Below, in pieces: positions 19,733 to 27,862 of a DNA stretch of 64,000 nucleotides. The number at the start of each line of letters is the position of its first letter. Position 1 is the first letter of the stretch. The stretch comes from Hahella sp. CCB-MM4. GTDB lineage: Bacteria; Pseudomonadota; Gammaproteobacteria; Pseudomonadales; Oleiphilaceae. The notes under the pieces were generated by a model, which saw only the letters and a program-made list of their open reading frames with translations, was not told where the DNA came from and searched no databases. The stretch covers positions 62,001-126,000 of the forward strand of contig NZ_MRYI01000017.1 in NCBI RefSeq assembly GCF_002260525.1. Direction: 5' to 3'. The position numbers and the translations under genes were made by a program.

Positions 19733-20815
19733 ATGTCCCTGCACAAAGAACTGAATATCACCGAATCCACCATGGAGAAGTACACCCCACTTCGCCAGCT
19801 ATCCAGCAAGTATCTGAATCAGGTGATTAAAAGAAGCCAGGTTATGACCTTCAACGCAGGTGAAACCATTTTTGAGAAGAACCATGAGCTACCCTTTACC
19901 TACTATCTGCTAAAAGGTGAGCTCAAGATCAAAAAGGGACTGCTTTCTTCAGAAACACTTAATGCAGACAGCAAGGAATGCCTCCACCCTATCAACAAGA
20001 AAATCCCTTCCGAAACGTCAGTCAAAGCCACTCAGTCCGGTCACATTCTCATGGTCGACACGGTTTTCCTTGATCGTGCTCTGGGGTGGACCGAAGCAGA
20101 GGCAGTGACGGAAAAAGACAAGGAGAAAGAGACTGTTCAAGCTGAGAGTGAGGAAATCAGCGTCGAAGAGGAACCGGCTGAGTTTGATCCGGAGCATTTC
20201 GATTGGATGGCCAGCCTGCTGTCATTCCCTCTGTTTTTCAATCTTCCTCCCTCTAACATGGAGACAATCTTCAACAAATTTGAGCGGGTGAAAGTCAAAG
20301 AAGGTGAAGTGGTTATCAAAGACGGTGACGAAGGTGACTTTTTCTACCTGCTGGTGGAAGGTTCTGCCAAAGTCCTGATTGGTGGCGATGGCGGTAAGCA
20401 ATTTCATTTGTCCAAAGGCTCCTACTTTGGAGAGGAAGCCCTGGTATCCGATACCCTGAGATCAGCCACCGTCATTATGAATGAAGACGGTGTCCTGGCC
20501 CGCCTGGACAAAACCTCTTTCCAGAGTCTGCTGCATGATCCCCTCGTGCAGTGTGTGTCTACGGCAGAATTTAAAGAGCAATCGACTAGTGGAATGAAGA
20601 AAACCGCCCTGCTGGACATCCGTTCCCTTGATGAGTTTGAGTTTGCGCCGATGCCTCAGTGTCTGCATATTCCATTGTCCGAACTTCGTCAGAAAATCCC
20701 CACATTAGATAAATCAACCACTTACTACCTGACCTCCGAGGGAGGACAGCGAAGTGACATTGCCGCCCATGTTCTGTGTCAGAACAGTATTGAGGTGTAT
20801 GTGATCAAGGATTGA
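19733..20815 (+). CDS. Tandem cyclic-nucleotide-binding domains with degenerate rhodanese
   Basis: 360 residues, soluble. The N-terminal cNMP-like domain (about 15-115) is divergent. An acidic, low-complexity linker follows (about 125-155). The second cNMP-binding domain (about 165-275) is well kept: VVIKDGDEGDFFYLLVEGSAKV and the phosphate-cassette-like SYFGEEALVSDTLRSATV. The C-terminal rhodanese-like domain (about 290-360) has LLDIRSLDEFEFAPMPQCLHIPLSELRQK, but where the active-site cysteine loop should lie it reads YYLTSEGGQRS, so it has no catalytic Cys. No helix-turn-helix is present, so it is not a CRP-type regulator. Likely a c-di-GMP/cAMP-responsive scaffold; function unknown. Confidence 0.82.
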   Translation: MSLHKELNITESTMEKYTPLRQLSSKYLNQVIKRSQVMTFNAGETIFEKNHELPFTYYLLKGELKIKKGLLSSETLNADSKECLHPINKKIPSETSVKATQSGHILMVDTVFLDRALGWTEAEAVTEKDKEKETVQAESEEISVEEEPAEFDPEHFDWMASLLSFPLFFNLPPSNMETIFNKFERVKVKEGEVVIKDGDEGDFFYLLVEGSAKVLIGGDGGKQFHLSKGSYFGEEALVSDTLRSATVIMNEDGVLARLDKTSFQSLLHDPLVQCVSTAEFKEQSTSGMKKTALLDIRSLDEFEFAPMPQCLHIPLSELRQKIPTLDKSTTYYLTSEGGQRSDIAAHVLCQNSIEVYVIKD

Positions 20816-20844
20816 AAGGGGTGAAAGGGGTGAAAGGGGTGAAA
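20814..20844. repeat. 9-bp tandem repeat (3.4 copies) at a stop codon
   Basis: Unit GAAAGGGGT repeated three times plus four bases, beginning inside the TGA stop of the cyclic-nucleotide/rhodanese gene. Perfect copies imply recent slippage. No coding role. Confidence 0.9.
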
Positions 20845-20963
20845 CACATCCGTCTTAAATAGATATCGCCAATCACAACAGTAAAAACAATTGATTTCAC
20901 CAATTCATGGTCATGATTTAACCTTTCCCGAGTTTTAAAATCATGATCACCGGGAGGTCATCT

Positions 20964-21221
20964 ATGTACACTGTTATTTTTGGCCGTCAGGGCTGCCCCT
21001 ATTGCGTTAGAGCCAAGCAAATCGCAGAAAATCTAAAAGACAGCATGGATGGCTTTGATTTTCGTTACGTTGATATTCATGAGGAAGGGATCAGCAAAGG
21101 TGATCTTGAAAAGACTGTCGGAAAACCGGTACATACGGTTCCTCAAATATTTATCGACCGGCAGCACATTGGCGGATGCAATGAATTTGAGGCACATGCC
21201 CGCCAGCAGCAATGGCTATAG
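20964..21221 (+). CDS. grxA: Glutaredoxin 1 (GrxA)
   Basis: 85 residues, the exact length of enterobacterial GrxA, from ATG 20964 with GGGAGGT upstream (an in-frame ATG at 20943 would be seven residues longer and has no ribosome site). Active site C11-P-Y-C14 within FGRQGCPYCVRAKQIAENL; the glutathione-binding TVPQIFID and GGCNEFEAH motifs are present. It reduces ribonucleotide reductase and protein disulfides with glutathione. Monocistronic, followed by a tandem array and a terminator. Confidence 0.95.
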   Translation: MYTVIFGRQGCPYCVRAKQIAENLKDSMDGFDFRYVDIHEEGISKGDLEKTVGKPVHTVPQIFIDRQHIGGCNEFEAHARQQQWL

Positions 21222-21240
21222 GCTGACGGGACATTTCACT

Positions 21241-21316
21241 TTTTAGAAAAAGTCTCAGGTTTTAGAAGTTGTCTCAAGTTTTAGAAGAAGACTCAGGTTG
21301 TAGAAAAGTCAGAGAC
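21241..21316. repeat. 19-bp tandem repeat, four units
   Basis: Four consecutive 19-base units with the form TTTTAGAAxxxGxCTCAGG, exactly in register (21241, 21260, 21279, 21298), each differing at a few positions. The array fills the space between the grxA stop and the terminator. Confidence 0.85.
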
Positions 21317-21348
21317 AAAAAAATCGGGCCCAGGCCCGATTCTTTTTT
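21317..21348. terminator. Bidirectional rho-independent terminator
   Basis: Stem AATCGGGCC / GGCCCGATT (21322-21341) flanked by a run of A on the left and a run of T on the right, so it works for grxA on the plus strand and for the small gene at 21347-21565 on the minus strand. Confidence 0.92.
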
Positions 21349-21565
21349 ATGCAGCTGCTGCGCTTCGCAGGCAGTATTCACGTTCCCAGTGAAATACATT
21401 ATTGCCCTCGTGAATCTGACGTCCGTGGCTGGAAACCAGTCCCCAATCCATCATTTCTTCAATTGAGTGCATGACCAAAGGCATTGTTTCAGAGCCAAAA
21501 AATGCAGCCAGTTCAATTTCGTTCTTTGCACCGCGTGCCAACAGTTCTAGGATTTCCGATTTCAT
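21347..21565 (-). CDS. Small hypothetical protein, possibly winged-helix-like
   Basis: 72 residues. The sequence MKSEILELLARGAKNEIELAAFF...MHSIEEMMDWGLVSS resembles the helix-turn-helix arrangement of small winged-helix proteins, and the C-terminus is short and basic/aromatic (VFHWEREYCLRSAAAA). An AGGAGAACGCTGCG ribosome region precedes the ATG, and a strong terminator starts at its stop, both arguing that it is expressed. No family name can be given. Confidence 0.65.
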   Translation of the reverse strand: MKSEILELLARGAKNEIELAAFFGSETMPLVMHSIEEMMDWGLVSSHGRQIHEGNNVFHWEREYCLRSAAAA

Positions 21566-21975
21566 CGCAGCGTTCTCCTGGGTTGTCGTTCTTTCAACTT
21601 CTCTCAGTTATTTGAGAGTTAATGGTGTTTGATCTAGAAAGCGACGTCTCACAGGATAACCCTTCAACAAAGAAGGTACTGATGTCAATACGGCCATATT
21701 TCCTATGCCTCACTGCATATAACCGACTGAAATCATTGATGTCTGTCAGTCGCTTTCGAGAAGAAAATATGACAAGCAATTCTGGTATTGCCATGTACAG
21801 GTAATGGCAAATTATGGCAGCGTGGGGCCAATCGGGACCTCATTCTTATGAAAGGTCATCCTCACGGGATATCCCTAACCGGTGGGCAAGGCCGTCATTC
21901 ATCGGCTAAACTGCCCCACTTTTAGTTACCTTCGGTCTTCAAAATCCATCTGATCAATTGAGCAAAAGCATCCCC
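21566..21975. other. Gene-free region of about 410 bases
   Basis: Lies between the divergent small gene and the membrane protein at 21976. Two overlapping open frames of 60-66 codons on opposite strands (about 21594-21804) have no ribosome site and unremarkable composition, so I do not call them. Presumably holds both promoters. Confidence 0.4.
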
Positions 21976-22572
21976 ATGTCTGTATTCGCCAATATCTCAC
22001 GACGCCTCCGGCTTCCTTTTAGTGGAGGGGAAATCAACGCCTTAAGTTTTTGGGTCAGCCAGTTCATCATGGTCCTAGCCACCATTCTGGGGGTTTACCT
22101 AGCGTCATCCGAAGGGCTAAAAGCCGCCGTAAAATTCAACGAGATCACCCGCATAGAACGTAATTACTACTTACGGACATCCTACGCGAATGAGCTGGAA
22201 GCCAACGCTGATATCGTTCTCAGCTATGCCGCACAAATTAAGGACTCACCACCCGGTTATAAGTTCTACGATTTGAATCCGCTTGTACTGGACCAGTTTG
22301 TCTGGACCGCAATGAAGGAGTCCGAAGCCACACTGGAAACGCCCAGCCACTTTCTGCAGGGCGGTCAAAGTTTTTACCGTTATGTGAAAGACACCTACAA
22401 GAAACTGGCCGACAAAACGTTCGGCCATAGTCACGGTGCCAAGTTGTTGATCGAGGCGGCGATAGATATCAAGGAACACCTGGTCCCCAAAATCCGCCAG
22501 AATACTGCCGTATTGCAACAGCAGCTTAAAACCCAGGGCGTGGAGGTCGATGTTGATGACCAGATCAACTAA
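21976..22572 (+). CDS. Membrane-anchored hypothetical protein
   Basis: 198 residues from ATG 21976 (an in-frame TTG at 21958 is possible; neither has a good ribosome site). One membrane helix near residues 24-46 (ALSFWVSQFIMVLATILGVYLASS) is followed by a long, helical, probably periplasmic domain rich in charged residues. I do not recognise the family. Its stop is overlapped by the start of the rhomboid gene, so it is probably co-translated with it, and it may be a partner or substrate of that protease. Confidence 0.7.
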   Translation: MSVFANISRRLRLPFSGGEINALSFWVSQFIMVLATILGVYLASSEGLKAAVKFNEITRIERNYYLRTSYANELEANADIVLSYAAQIKDSPPGYKFYDLNPLVLDQFVWTAMKESEATLETPSHFLQGGQSFYRYVKDTYKKLADKTFGHSHGAKLLIEAAIDIKEHLVPKIRQNTAVLQQQLKTQGVEVDVDDQIN

Positions 22573-23656
22573 ACACTGCCCCAGCTGTGACGCCAGATCG
22601 CTGGTACATATCCTCTTCATGGGCGAGGAAGTCCTGAAGTGCAAGATTTGCGAGGGATTGTGGTTCGATGATGGTGAGCTCAACCGGGCAATAGCCCACC
22701 ATCACGATGACGTTGACGAACATCAGCACGAGACGCAACTGGGGCAACATTTAGGCGTTAGTGAACGTCACTGTGGTTACTGCCTCAAACCACTGCAACA
22801 CTATCACCTGTTGAAGGAATATGAGGTGGTCATTGACTGTTGTCCCTCCTGCAACGGCATCTGGCTGGATAAACATGAAATAGACCAGGTGCTTCACTCG
22901 CCTAAAATTCAGCAGGCGATAGAATCACTGAACAAGAAAACCTCCTGGCGTTCCTGGGTATTTCAGGCCCTTACCCAGATGCCGGTTGAATACAATCTAC
23001 CGGTTAAGCGAACTCCTGTCATAACCTGGAGCCTGATCGGCCTGTGCTGCCTGCTGTTTATTGTGGGAACCGCCTATCCCGACCAATATGATTTACTTGT
23101 GGCTATGTTCGGGTTTTCTTCCTCCACCTCTAATCCCGGTGTTCTCCTGACCCAATTAATCGGCTATCAGTTTCTCCATGCCAGTTGGCTGCATCTGGCG
23201 GGGAACATGTACTTTTTATGGATTATTGGAGACAACCTGGAAGAAGCACTTGGAAGGTTTAAATTCCTCGCCATTTACCTGGTTTCGGGCATGGTGGCGG
23301 CTCTTGCGGAATGGGCTTTCTATACCTCAGTCCATTCGTCACCCCTGCTGCTGATCGGCGCCAGTGGCTCCGTCGCTGCACTTTTTGGAATTTATCTGGT
23401 GTTATTTCGTTACGCCAGCCTCAGCTTCATGTTCTTCGTGTTCCAGAAGAAACTGTCCCCTGTCTGGTATTTCCTGATATGGAGTGGGCTGAATATTCTG
23501 GGGTTATTGCTGGGTGACGCTGGAGTTGCCTACATGGCCCATCTATCGGGGTTCGCCTTTGGCATCGTGATAGGCCTATTGGTTCGTTCTTCAGTATTGG
23601 AGCAACATCCCATGATCCATATGCTGAGTCAGCCGATGTTGAGAGTGCGTAGGTAA
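22556..23656 (+). CDS. Rhomboid intramembrane serine protease with N-terminal zinc ribbons
   Basis: 366 residues from ATG 22556, eight bases after GGAGG; the ATG at 22550 is too close to it. The cytosolic N-terminus has two TFIIB-like zinc ribbons: CPSC (8-11) with CKIC (29-32), then CGYC (73-76) with CCPSC (96-99). A six-helix rhomboid core follows with HxxGN (HLAGNMYFL near 213-221), the catalytic GASG with S270, and H329 (MAHLSGFAFG). The catalytic dyad is therefore complete. It overlaps the upstream membrane-protein gene and is followed by a small zinc-ribbon membrane protein. Substrate unknown. Confidence 0.9.
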   Translation: MTRSTKHCPSCDARSLVHILFMGEEVLKCKICEGLWFDDGELNRAIAHHHDDVDEHQHETQLGQHLGVSERHCGYCLKPLQHYHLLKEYEVVIDCCPSCNGIWLDKHEIDQVLHSPKIQQAIESLNKKTSWRSWVFQALTQMPVEYNLPVKRTPVITWSLIGLCCLLFIVGTAYPDQYDLLVAMFGFSSSTSNPGVLLTQLIGYQFLHASWLHLAGNMYFLWIIGDNLEEALGRFKFLAIYLVSGMVAALAEWAFYTSVHSSPLLLIGASGSVAALFGIYLVLFRYASLSFMFFVFQKKLSPVWYFLIWSGLNILGLLLGDAGVAYMAHLSGFAFGIVIGLLVRSSVLEQHPMIHMLSQPMLRVRR

Positions 23657-23756
23657 GCCCCCCTTTTCTAGCTAAACCTGACAATCTCTACGGAACAGGC
23701 ACTTTTCAGGTAAAATACTTCATCCGTTTATCTTGATGGCTTTTGTCTGACTTAAT

Positions 23757-24056
23757 ATGGAATCAAATTTCATGGCTGAACTTTTTAATAGTCCTTTCAC
23801 GCTGCTTGCGATCCTGTTGGTAGTTTTTATTGCTCTTGCTGCGCAACGCTTTTTCAATCTGAACCGCTGCCCCCGTTGCAGAAAGGGAAAACTTATTACC
23901 ATTAAAAAAGATGCCTTGGAGATGGTTCATGAAGAAGGGTCACAGTCCGTTGACGCAGGTGGCGCTGGTTTCGACACCCGCACCTATGTCAAATCCCGCC
24001 TGCGGTATCGGTGCCCCAAATGCGGGGCAGAGATGGACACCATTGAGAATAAATAG
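23757..24056 (+). CDS. Small membrane protein with zinc-ribbon cysteines
   Basis: 99 residues. One N-terminal membrane helix (SPFTLLAILLVVFIALAAQRFF) and then a cytosolic domain with two Cys pairs, CPRC (38-41) and CPKC near the C-terminus, spaced like a zinc ribbon. It follows the rhomboid gene by 100 bases in the same direction. I do not recognise a family name. The shared zinc-ribbon plus membrane theme suggests a functional link to the rhomboid. Confidence 0.7.
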   Translation: MESNFMAELFNSPFTLLAILLVVFIALAAQRFFNLNRCPRCRKGKLITIKKDALEMVHEEGSQSVDAGGAGFDTRTYVKSRLRYRCPKCGAEMDTIENK

Positions 24057-24079
24057 CGGTCTATTTCCGCTATTTATTC
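24047..24079 (+). terminator. 13-bp hairpin spanning the stop codon
   Basis: Perfect stem GAATAAATAGCGG / CCGCTATTTATTC with a seven-base loop, the left arm containing the TAG stop of the zinc-ribbon gene. No T-run follows directly. A direct repeat of CCTCGTTTATT comes after it. Probably a terminator or 3'-end structure separating it from the convergent gene at 24106. Confidence 0.6.
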
Positions 24080-24105
24080 TCGTCCTCGTTTATTGGGTCC
24101 CTCGT

Positions 24106-24432
24106 TTATTTTGTACCAGGTTTGCCTTTTCTTAATTCGTTAAGTTGCTTCTGCTGCGTTTCCGCTATAGAGCGTTTTTTACGCAGCGCAGTGACCAGAT
24201 ACAAAATATTCCAAAGAACCAGGGCAACTGTCAGCATAATGGCTGTACGAGTGGAGGTGGTAAGCCACATGGTGGCAACCGTAAATAAGAGAATGACGTT
24301 AATCAGACCAAAAATCTTGTCGTTCAAATACCTCACAGACCAACTGGGCTGGTGACTCCCTCTATCACTTTCCGTCGACCTCATCTGGGCTCTGAACGCC
24401 ACCAAATCACTATCATGATCACCGCCTGACAT
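24106..24432 (-). CDS. Small hypothetical two-helix membrane protein
   Basis: 108 residues with a polar N-terminus, two adjacent membrane helices (about 40-60 and 64-83; LINVILLFTVATMWL and AIMLTVALVLWNILYLVTAL) and a basic C-terminal tail rich in Lys/Arg/Gln. AAAGGT precedes the ATG. No family recognised. Convergent with the zinc-ribbon protein. Confidence 0.6.
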   Translation of the reverse strand: MSGGDHDSDLVAFRAQMRSTESDRGSHQPSWSVRYLNDKIFGLINVILLFTVATMWLTTSTRTAIMLTVALVLWNILYLVTALRKKRSIAETQQKQLNELRKGKPGTK

Positions 24433-24519
24433 ACCTTTCAGTCCTTGTCCTTAATAAAATTCTACGTTGCCTGCTTTCGAAAACTGTCCCGGAACACGAC
24501 GGTTGTTTCTCACCATCGG

Positions 24520-24999
24520 CTACTTTGCCTGCAAAACATTATACAGATGATGCTCTCCGTTGATCAGCATCGATACTTCATCATCAACACTCTTTCCCAT
24601 CATCGCCTGACCAAGTGGCGAGGTCGGCGTCACCACTTTACAACTCTCTTCACCTATCCGCACTTCTATGCCGCCACCGGCCGGTCCCAAAAAGTAATTA
24701 CGGCATTCGCCGTCTTCCGACTCCAAGGTGACCAAAGCTCCCAGCCGAACCATGTCATCCTCAAAATCAACGAATTTTCCATTTCGATACATCTGAAGTG
24801 CCTGGGTCAATTCATCCACCTGCCGGGACAACCCCTCAGCCAGATAAGCCGCCTCAAGACCGAAGGTATCGTACTTGTTCTCTGCCACGCTTTCTTCATG
24901 GGTGGCCGTTTCATGGGCCGCTTTGGCACTGGCAACGGCAATATTCAGAGAGTCTTCTAATTGCGAGATTATCTGCTGGATAACATCGGCTTTAATCAT
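24520..24999 (-). CDS. GreA/GreB-family transcription elongation factor-like protein
   Basis: 159 residues. The C-terminal half (about 85-155) is a GreA_GreB C-terminal domain: a beta-rich segment YFLGPAGGGIEVRI, then VVTPTSPLGQAMMGKSVDDEV. The N-terminal half is a helical hairpin like the Gre coiled coil (EESVAENKYDTFGLEAAYLAEGLSRQVDELTQAL) and keeps acidic residues near the tip. Gre factors insert the coiled coil into the RNA polymerase secondary channel to rescue backtracked complexes. This is a divergent paralogue, neither canonical GreA nor GreB; its precise role is unknown. Confidence 0.8.
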   Translation of the reverse strand: MIKADVIQQIISQLEDSLNIAVASAKAAHETATHEESVAENKYDTFGLEAAYLAEGLSRQVDELTQALQMYRNGKFVDFEDDMVRLGALVTLESEDGECRNYFLGPAGGGIEVRIGEESCKVVTPTSPLGQAMMGKSVDDEVSMLINGEHHLYNVLQAK

Positions 25000-25144
25000 T
25001 AAGTCATGATCCGTTTAAAGGGGGTAAAGTATTGGATATGGCGTGAGAGACCTATCGCCAAAGGGCGTATCATAGCATTGGTAAAACGATTTCGTGGAAT
25101 CGTACTTTTCTCACAAATGCCCTGATGTGAAGGGACTTCAGGAG

Positions 25145-25450
25145 CTAAGCGTTATCGACTTCTTCGTCCCAGATTTCGCCATAACCGATATTTTCAAGAA
25201 AACCACCGAGAGTGTTGTATAGCTTTTCGGTCCAGTACTCAGCTCTTTCTGTCCATGGAAAACCAACCCCAGACGTTTCCATTTCAATGGACTTATCTAC
25301 CATTTTCCAGAAAAACAGACTTAGCTGTCTGGCATCAACTGGGCTATCAACGTTGCCTGTGCTCAGGATTTTCAATGCTATTTCGTCGTTTAAGGCATTT
25401 GCGAAATACATTGCGAATTGATGTTCTTGGTTGTATTTGAATTCGATCAT
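25145..25450 (-). CDS. Hypothetical protein at the left end of an accessory island
   Basis: About 101 residues from ATG 25450. Longer in-frame starts at 25495 and 25561 would run through a REP-like hairpin at 25500-25522, so I prefer the short form, though no good ribosome site supports any start. Acidic, with an aromatic-rich middle (LFFWKMVDKSIEMETSGVGFPWTERAEYWTEKLY). No family recognised. It follows the TIGR04141 gene on the same strand and could be its partner. Confidence 0.5.
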   Translation of the reverse strand: MIEFKYNQEHQFAMYFANALNDEIALKILSTGNVDSPVDARQLSLFFWKMVDKSIEMETSGVGFPWTERAEYWTEKLYNTLGGFLENIGYGEIWDEEVDNA

Positions 25451-25499
25451 GCTGCTGGTCTTGTTTCTTTTCTGAATCTGATAAAGCTGTGGCATGTAG

Positions 25500-25522
25500 G
25501 GTCTGACTCTGCGAGTCTGACC
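25500..25522. repeat. REP-like hairpin
   Basis: Imperfect palindrome with arms GGTCTGACTC and GAGTCTGACC around a three-base loop (one T:T mismatch), preceded by TGTAGG, like the edge of the REP units elsewhere in the window. Degenerate, so its membership in that family is uncertain. Confidence 0.4.
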
Positions 25523-25608
25523 TCGGCTTGCAGGTGACAGGTTTAGGCCAGGAGCGGACATTATCTACGCTCTGTCAAACATCAGAAATAGACAATTGCA
25601 GTTAACAC

Positions 25609-27276
25609 CTAGTCGTCTTCTCTCATATCCTTTTTCTTAGGGGATTCATTGTCAATAAAAGCAATGGAGACTTTGTATCCGCGCATGTTGTGAACACGAG
25701 AAAAAATATTATTCAAGTTGACCTTACTGAAAAATGGCAACTCAATCTCAGGCGTTTCAGGCTTCTTGATGATACCGTACACGATCTCAAATCCACGAAT
25801 CTCGTCATCAAATTCGTAGTCGCCACCGACATCTGGCGATTTAATCTTCTCTTCTACTTTAGTTCTGAATTCACTGTCATCCAACAGCAATTGTGCAGAA
25901 ACAAGACCTTGAGCAAACAAATGACTAAGCACGCTTGAGCCAGAATACTTCTTTATGTGAATAAGCTTCTTGTTCGTAACATCGAAGATGTCGCAGAATT
26001 CGATTTTACTGTATTTCCCACCATGCGAGATATTTTTGGCATCCATACAGAGAGCATCAGGAATATCAGCGGTCATGCTTGAATTATAGCCATTCTCATC
26101 TTTATGGGCTTCTACGTATGGTTTAAAGGTGATGTCTGACGGGTAATTATCAAGAATGTTTTGATACTTGGCATTAGTATCGCCAACAAAATCATTCTTC
26201 AGCTTATACCATTCACTATTGATCAGAATATAGCTGCTCCCGTTTAATTCAATTTCAGCATATAGACACTGATATGCCGACCAAACGTAAGCATCTCGTT
26301 CTCCAACTGAATGAAGTGCATGAACTTGAGTCGACTTGAGCAAATCAACAGAAAGAGGCTGACCAATAACTTCCTGCAACTCAGTCAATGAAACATCCCC
26401 AAATTGATTGTCTTGATCATTGTTAAAGTAGAAGGATTGAATGTTCTGCCAATCCACAAGTTCAGGAACCGCCAACCAAACCTTAGATTGATCCTGATCA
26501 TTAGTCAGACGGCGATCCAGCTCCGCCTGTAATTCATCAAATTGGGTGGTTTTTTTCTTTATAAGCTCTATTTTATCTATCCAGTCAAAGCCTTTATTTT
26601 CATATCGCTTCATTTGCGACGCCACATAAGCTGCCTTTAAAAGACGATCAACATTTTCAATATTGAATTTTGCATTGATGCTGAGGTTGGACTTCCCTGA
26701 AAGCGTCGTTCCGAAAAGTTTATGCTTGTATTTTTCTCTTCTGAGTCGCTTGTCTAGTGTGCCAGTTACTCCAAGTAAAATATCCAGCTCGAAATCCAGA
26801 CCAAAATCCATTTGCCCGCCTTTCTTGGAGAGTTGTTCAGCTGTGAATTTCGGTGTACCGGATATGTCATGTTTATCTATTCGGCGAAGGCTATTTTCAT
26901 CAACAACATTCAGGACTGAAAGCAATCCAAATCGCTGTTCGTAAGCATCCTTCTTCAACATGTGATGGCCTGTGCCAAAACAAATCGCAAATAGATGTGA
27001 GTCACCATTTATCGTCACTTCTCTAATTAGCACCGCTTGTGATGAAGCTGAATTGAAGACATGATGCTCCCTGTCGCCAATATCTTCCTTAAATTCAGTA
27101 TTAAAGAAATCCGTGACCCAAGGGGCTGGAATGACTATCTTGCTGTTGTAGTAAAGTGAATAGCCTTCCCTTACCTCAATGACGCTCAGATCAGCGATTG
27201 GGTCTTTAAAAATGTCATCGACCCCAAGATGATCCTTGATGAGATAGAAATTGATTTTGTTTGTTTTGCTGGACAT
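25609..27276 (-). CDS. TIGR04141/DUF6119 sporadically distributed protein
   Basis: 555 residues from ATG 27276, six bases after GGGAGA (an in-frame ATG at 27327 is longer and has no ribosome site). It matches the family in many places: an N-terminal INFYLIKD, then FGTGHHMLKKDAYEQRFGL, LRRIDKHDISGTPKF, FGLDFELDILLGVTGT, the VPELVDWQNI segment, and the C-terminal KLIHIKKYSGSSVLSHLFAQGLVSA and LPFFSKVNL motifs. The family is found patchily in defence or mobile islands; to my knowledge its biochemical function is not established. AT-rich codons unlike the flanks suggest transfer. Confidence 0.88.
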   Translation of the reverse strand: MSSKTNKINFYLIKDHLGVDDIFKDPIADLSVIEVREGYSLYYNSKIVIPAPWVTDFFNTEFKEDIGDREHHVFNSASSQAVLIREVTINGDSHLFAICFGTGHHMLKKDAYEQRFGLLSVLNVVDENSLRRIDKHDISGTPKFTAEQLSKKGGQMDFGLDFELDILLGVTGTLDKRLRREKYKHKLFGTTLSGKSNLSINAKFNIENVDRLLKAAYVASQMKRYENKGFDWIDKIELIKKKTTQFDELQAELDRRLTNDQDQSKVWLAVPELVDWQNIQSFYFNNDQDNQFGDVSLTELQEVIGQPLSVDLLKSTQVHALHSVGERDAYVWSAYQCLYAEIELNGSSYILINSEWYKLKNDFVGDTNAKYQNILDNYPSDITFKPYVEAHKDENGYNSSMTADIPDALCMDAKNISHGGKYSKIEFCDIFDVTNKKLIHIKKYSGSSVLSHLFAQGLVSAQLLLDDSEFRTKVEEKIKSPDVGGDYEFDDEIRGFEIVYGIIKKPETPEIELPFFSKVNLNNIFSRVHNMRGYKVSIAFIDNESPKKKDMREDD

Positions 27277-27646
27277 ATAATTCTCCCATCTTTGATTGGC
27301 ATCAAAGCTATGTCCGCTTTGGGTCAAAAGCGGTCTTCCATTACTCGATCATAGTTAAAAAGATAGCACATCTCTTATAGTCTATTTCGATCGACAAAGA
27401 ATTACAGGGAATCCGAATGTAGTGGAAGAAATTGGCAACTTTGGTATTTGGTTAGGACATTGCGTCCAAATGAGTGGGCCTAGATGACACGATCCTTGGG
27501 TTCAACTGGACGTGCTTCCATCTACTTTTCGTTCTTATAAATCAGGTCCTTCAAGAAAACATTTTATACCGCCGAAAGTCAGCACTTTTGGCGGTATAAA
27601 ATCCTGAAACACCGTATCGCGAAACCAAGGTATCAGGCTGTGTTGC
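27277..27646. other. Gap between TIGR04141 gene and tsi2
   Basis: About 370 bases, AT-rich, containing the promoter of the TIGR04141 gene and, next to tsi2, a very long hairpin at 27561-27602 (separate entry). No gene seen. Confidence 0.5.
27561..27602. terminator. 19-bp stem hairpin downstream of tsi2
   Basis: Arms ATTTTATACCGCCGAAAGT and ACTTTTGGCGGTATAAAAT, with loop CAGC; only one G-U wobble in 19 pairs. It begins 45 bases beyond the tsi2 stop (minus strand). There is no strong T-run, so it may be a terminator, an mRNA stabiliser or a transposon-derived palindrome. Confidence 0.6.
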
Positions 27647-27862
27647 CTATAAAAGTTCTTCGAGAGGAATACCAACTTCGTCTTCGATACGTTTGTATTG
27701 AGCCTTGATTTCGGCATAGAACTGGCTCACCTCAAGTAGGTGTTCTTCGTAATCTGCTCTATCTCGTAAAGTTTCGCTGTTCAGGAGTTGCTCGTTGTAT
27801 CTAACCGCGTCCTGAAGAGCCTGAATAAGAAGAGGTGCTGCAGCATTTGAAATTTCTATCAT
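27647..27862 (-). CDS. tsi2: Tsi2-like immunity protein (antitoxin)
   Basis: 71 residues, close to the 77 of Pseudomonas aeruginosa Tsi2, and like it a single two-helix acidic protein: LLIQALQDAVRYNEQLLN, then RADYEEHLLEVSQFYAEIKAQYKRIEDEVGIP. Its ATG overlaps the tse2 stop by four bases with GGAG just upstream, so toxin and immunity protein are translationally coupled. The pairwise identity is probably low and the call rests on size, helical pattern, an LL-x-K-Y-x-G-P trend and the neighbouring toxin. It should neutralise the Tse2 homologue by direct binding. Confidence 0.72.
   Translation of the reverse strand: MIEISNAAAPLLIQALQDAVRYNEQLLNSETLRDRADYEEHLLEVSQFYAEIKAQYKRIEDEVGIPLEELL

Noticed and set aside
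21594-21804. Two overlapping 60-66-codon frames on opposite strands
   Set aside because: Neither has a ribosome site or recognisable product; mirror frames of the same AT-rich DNA.
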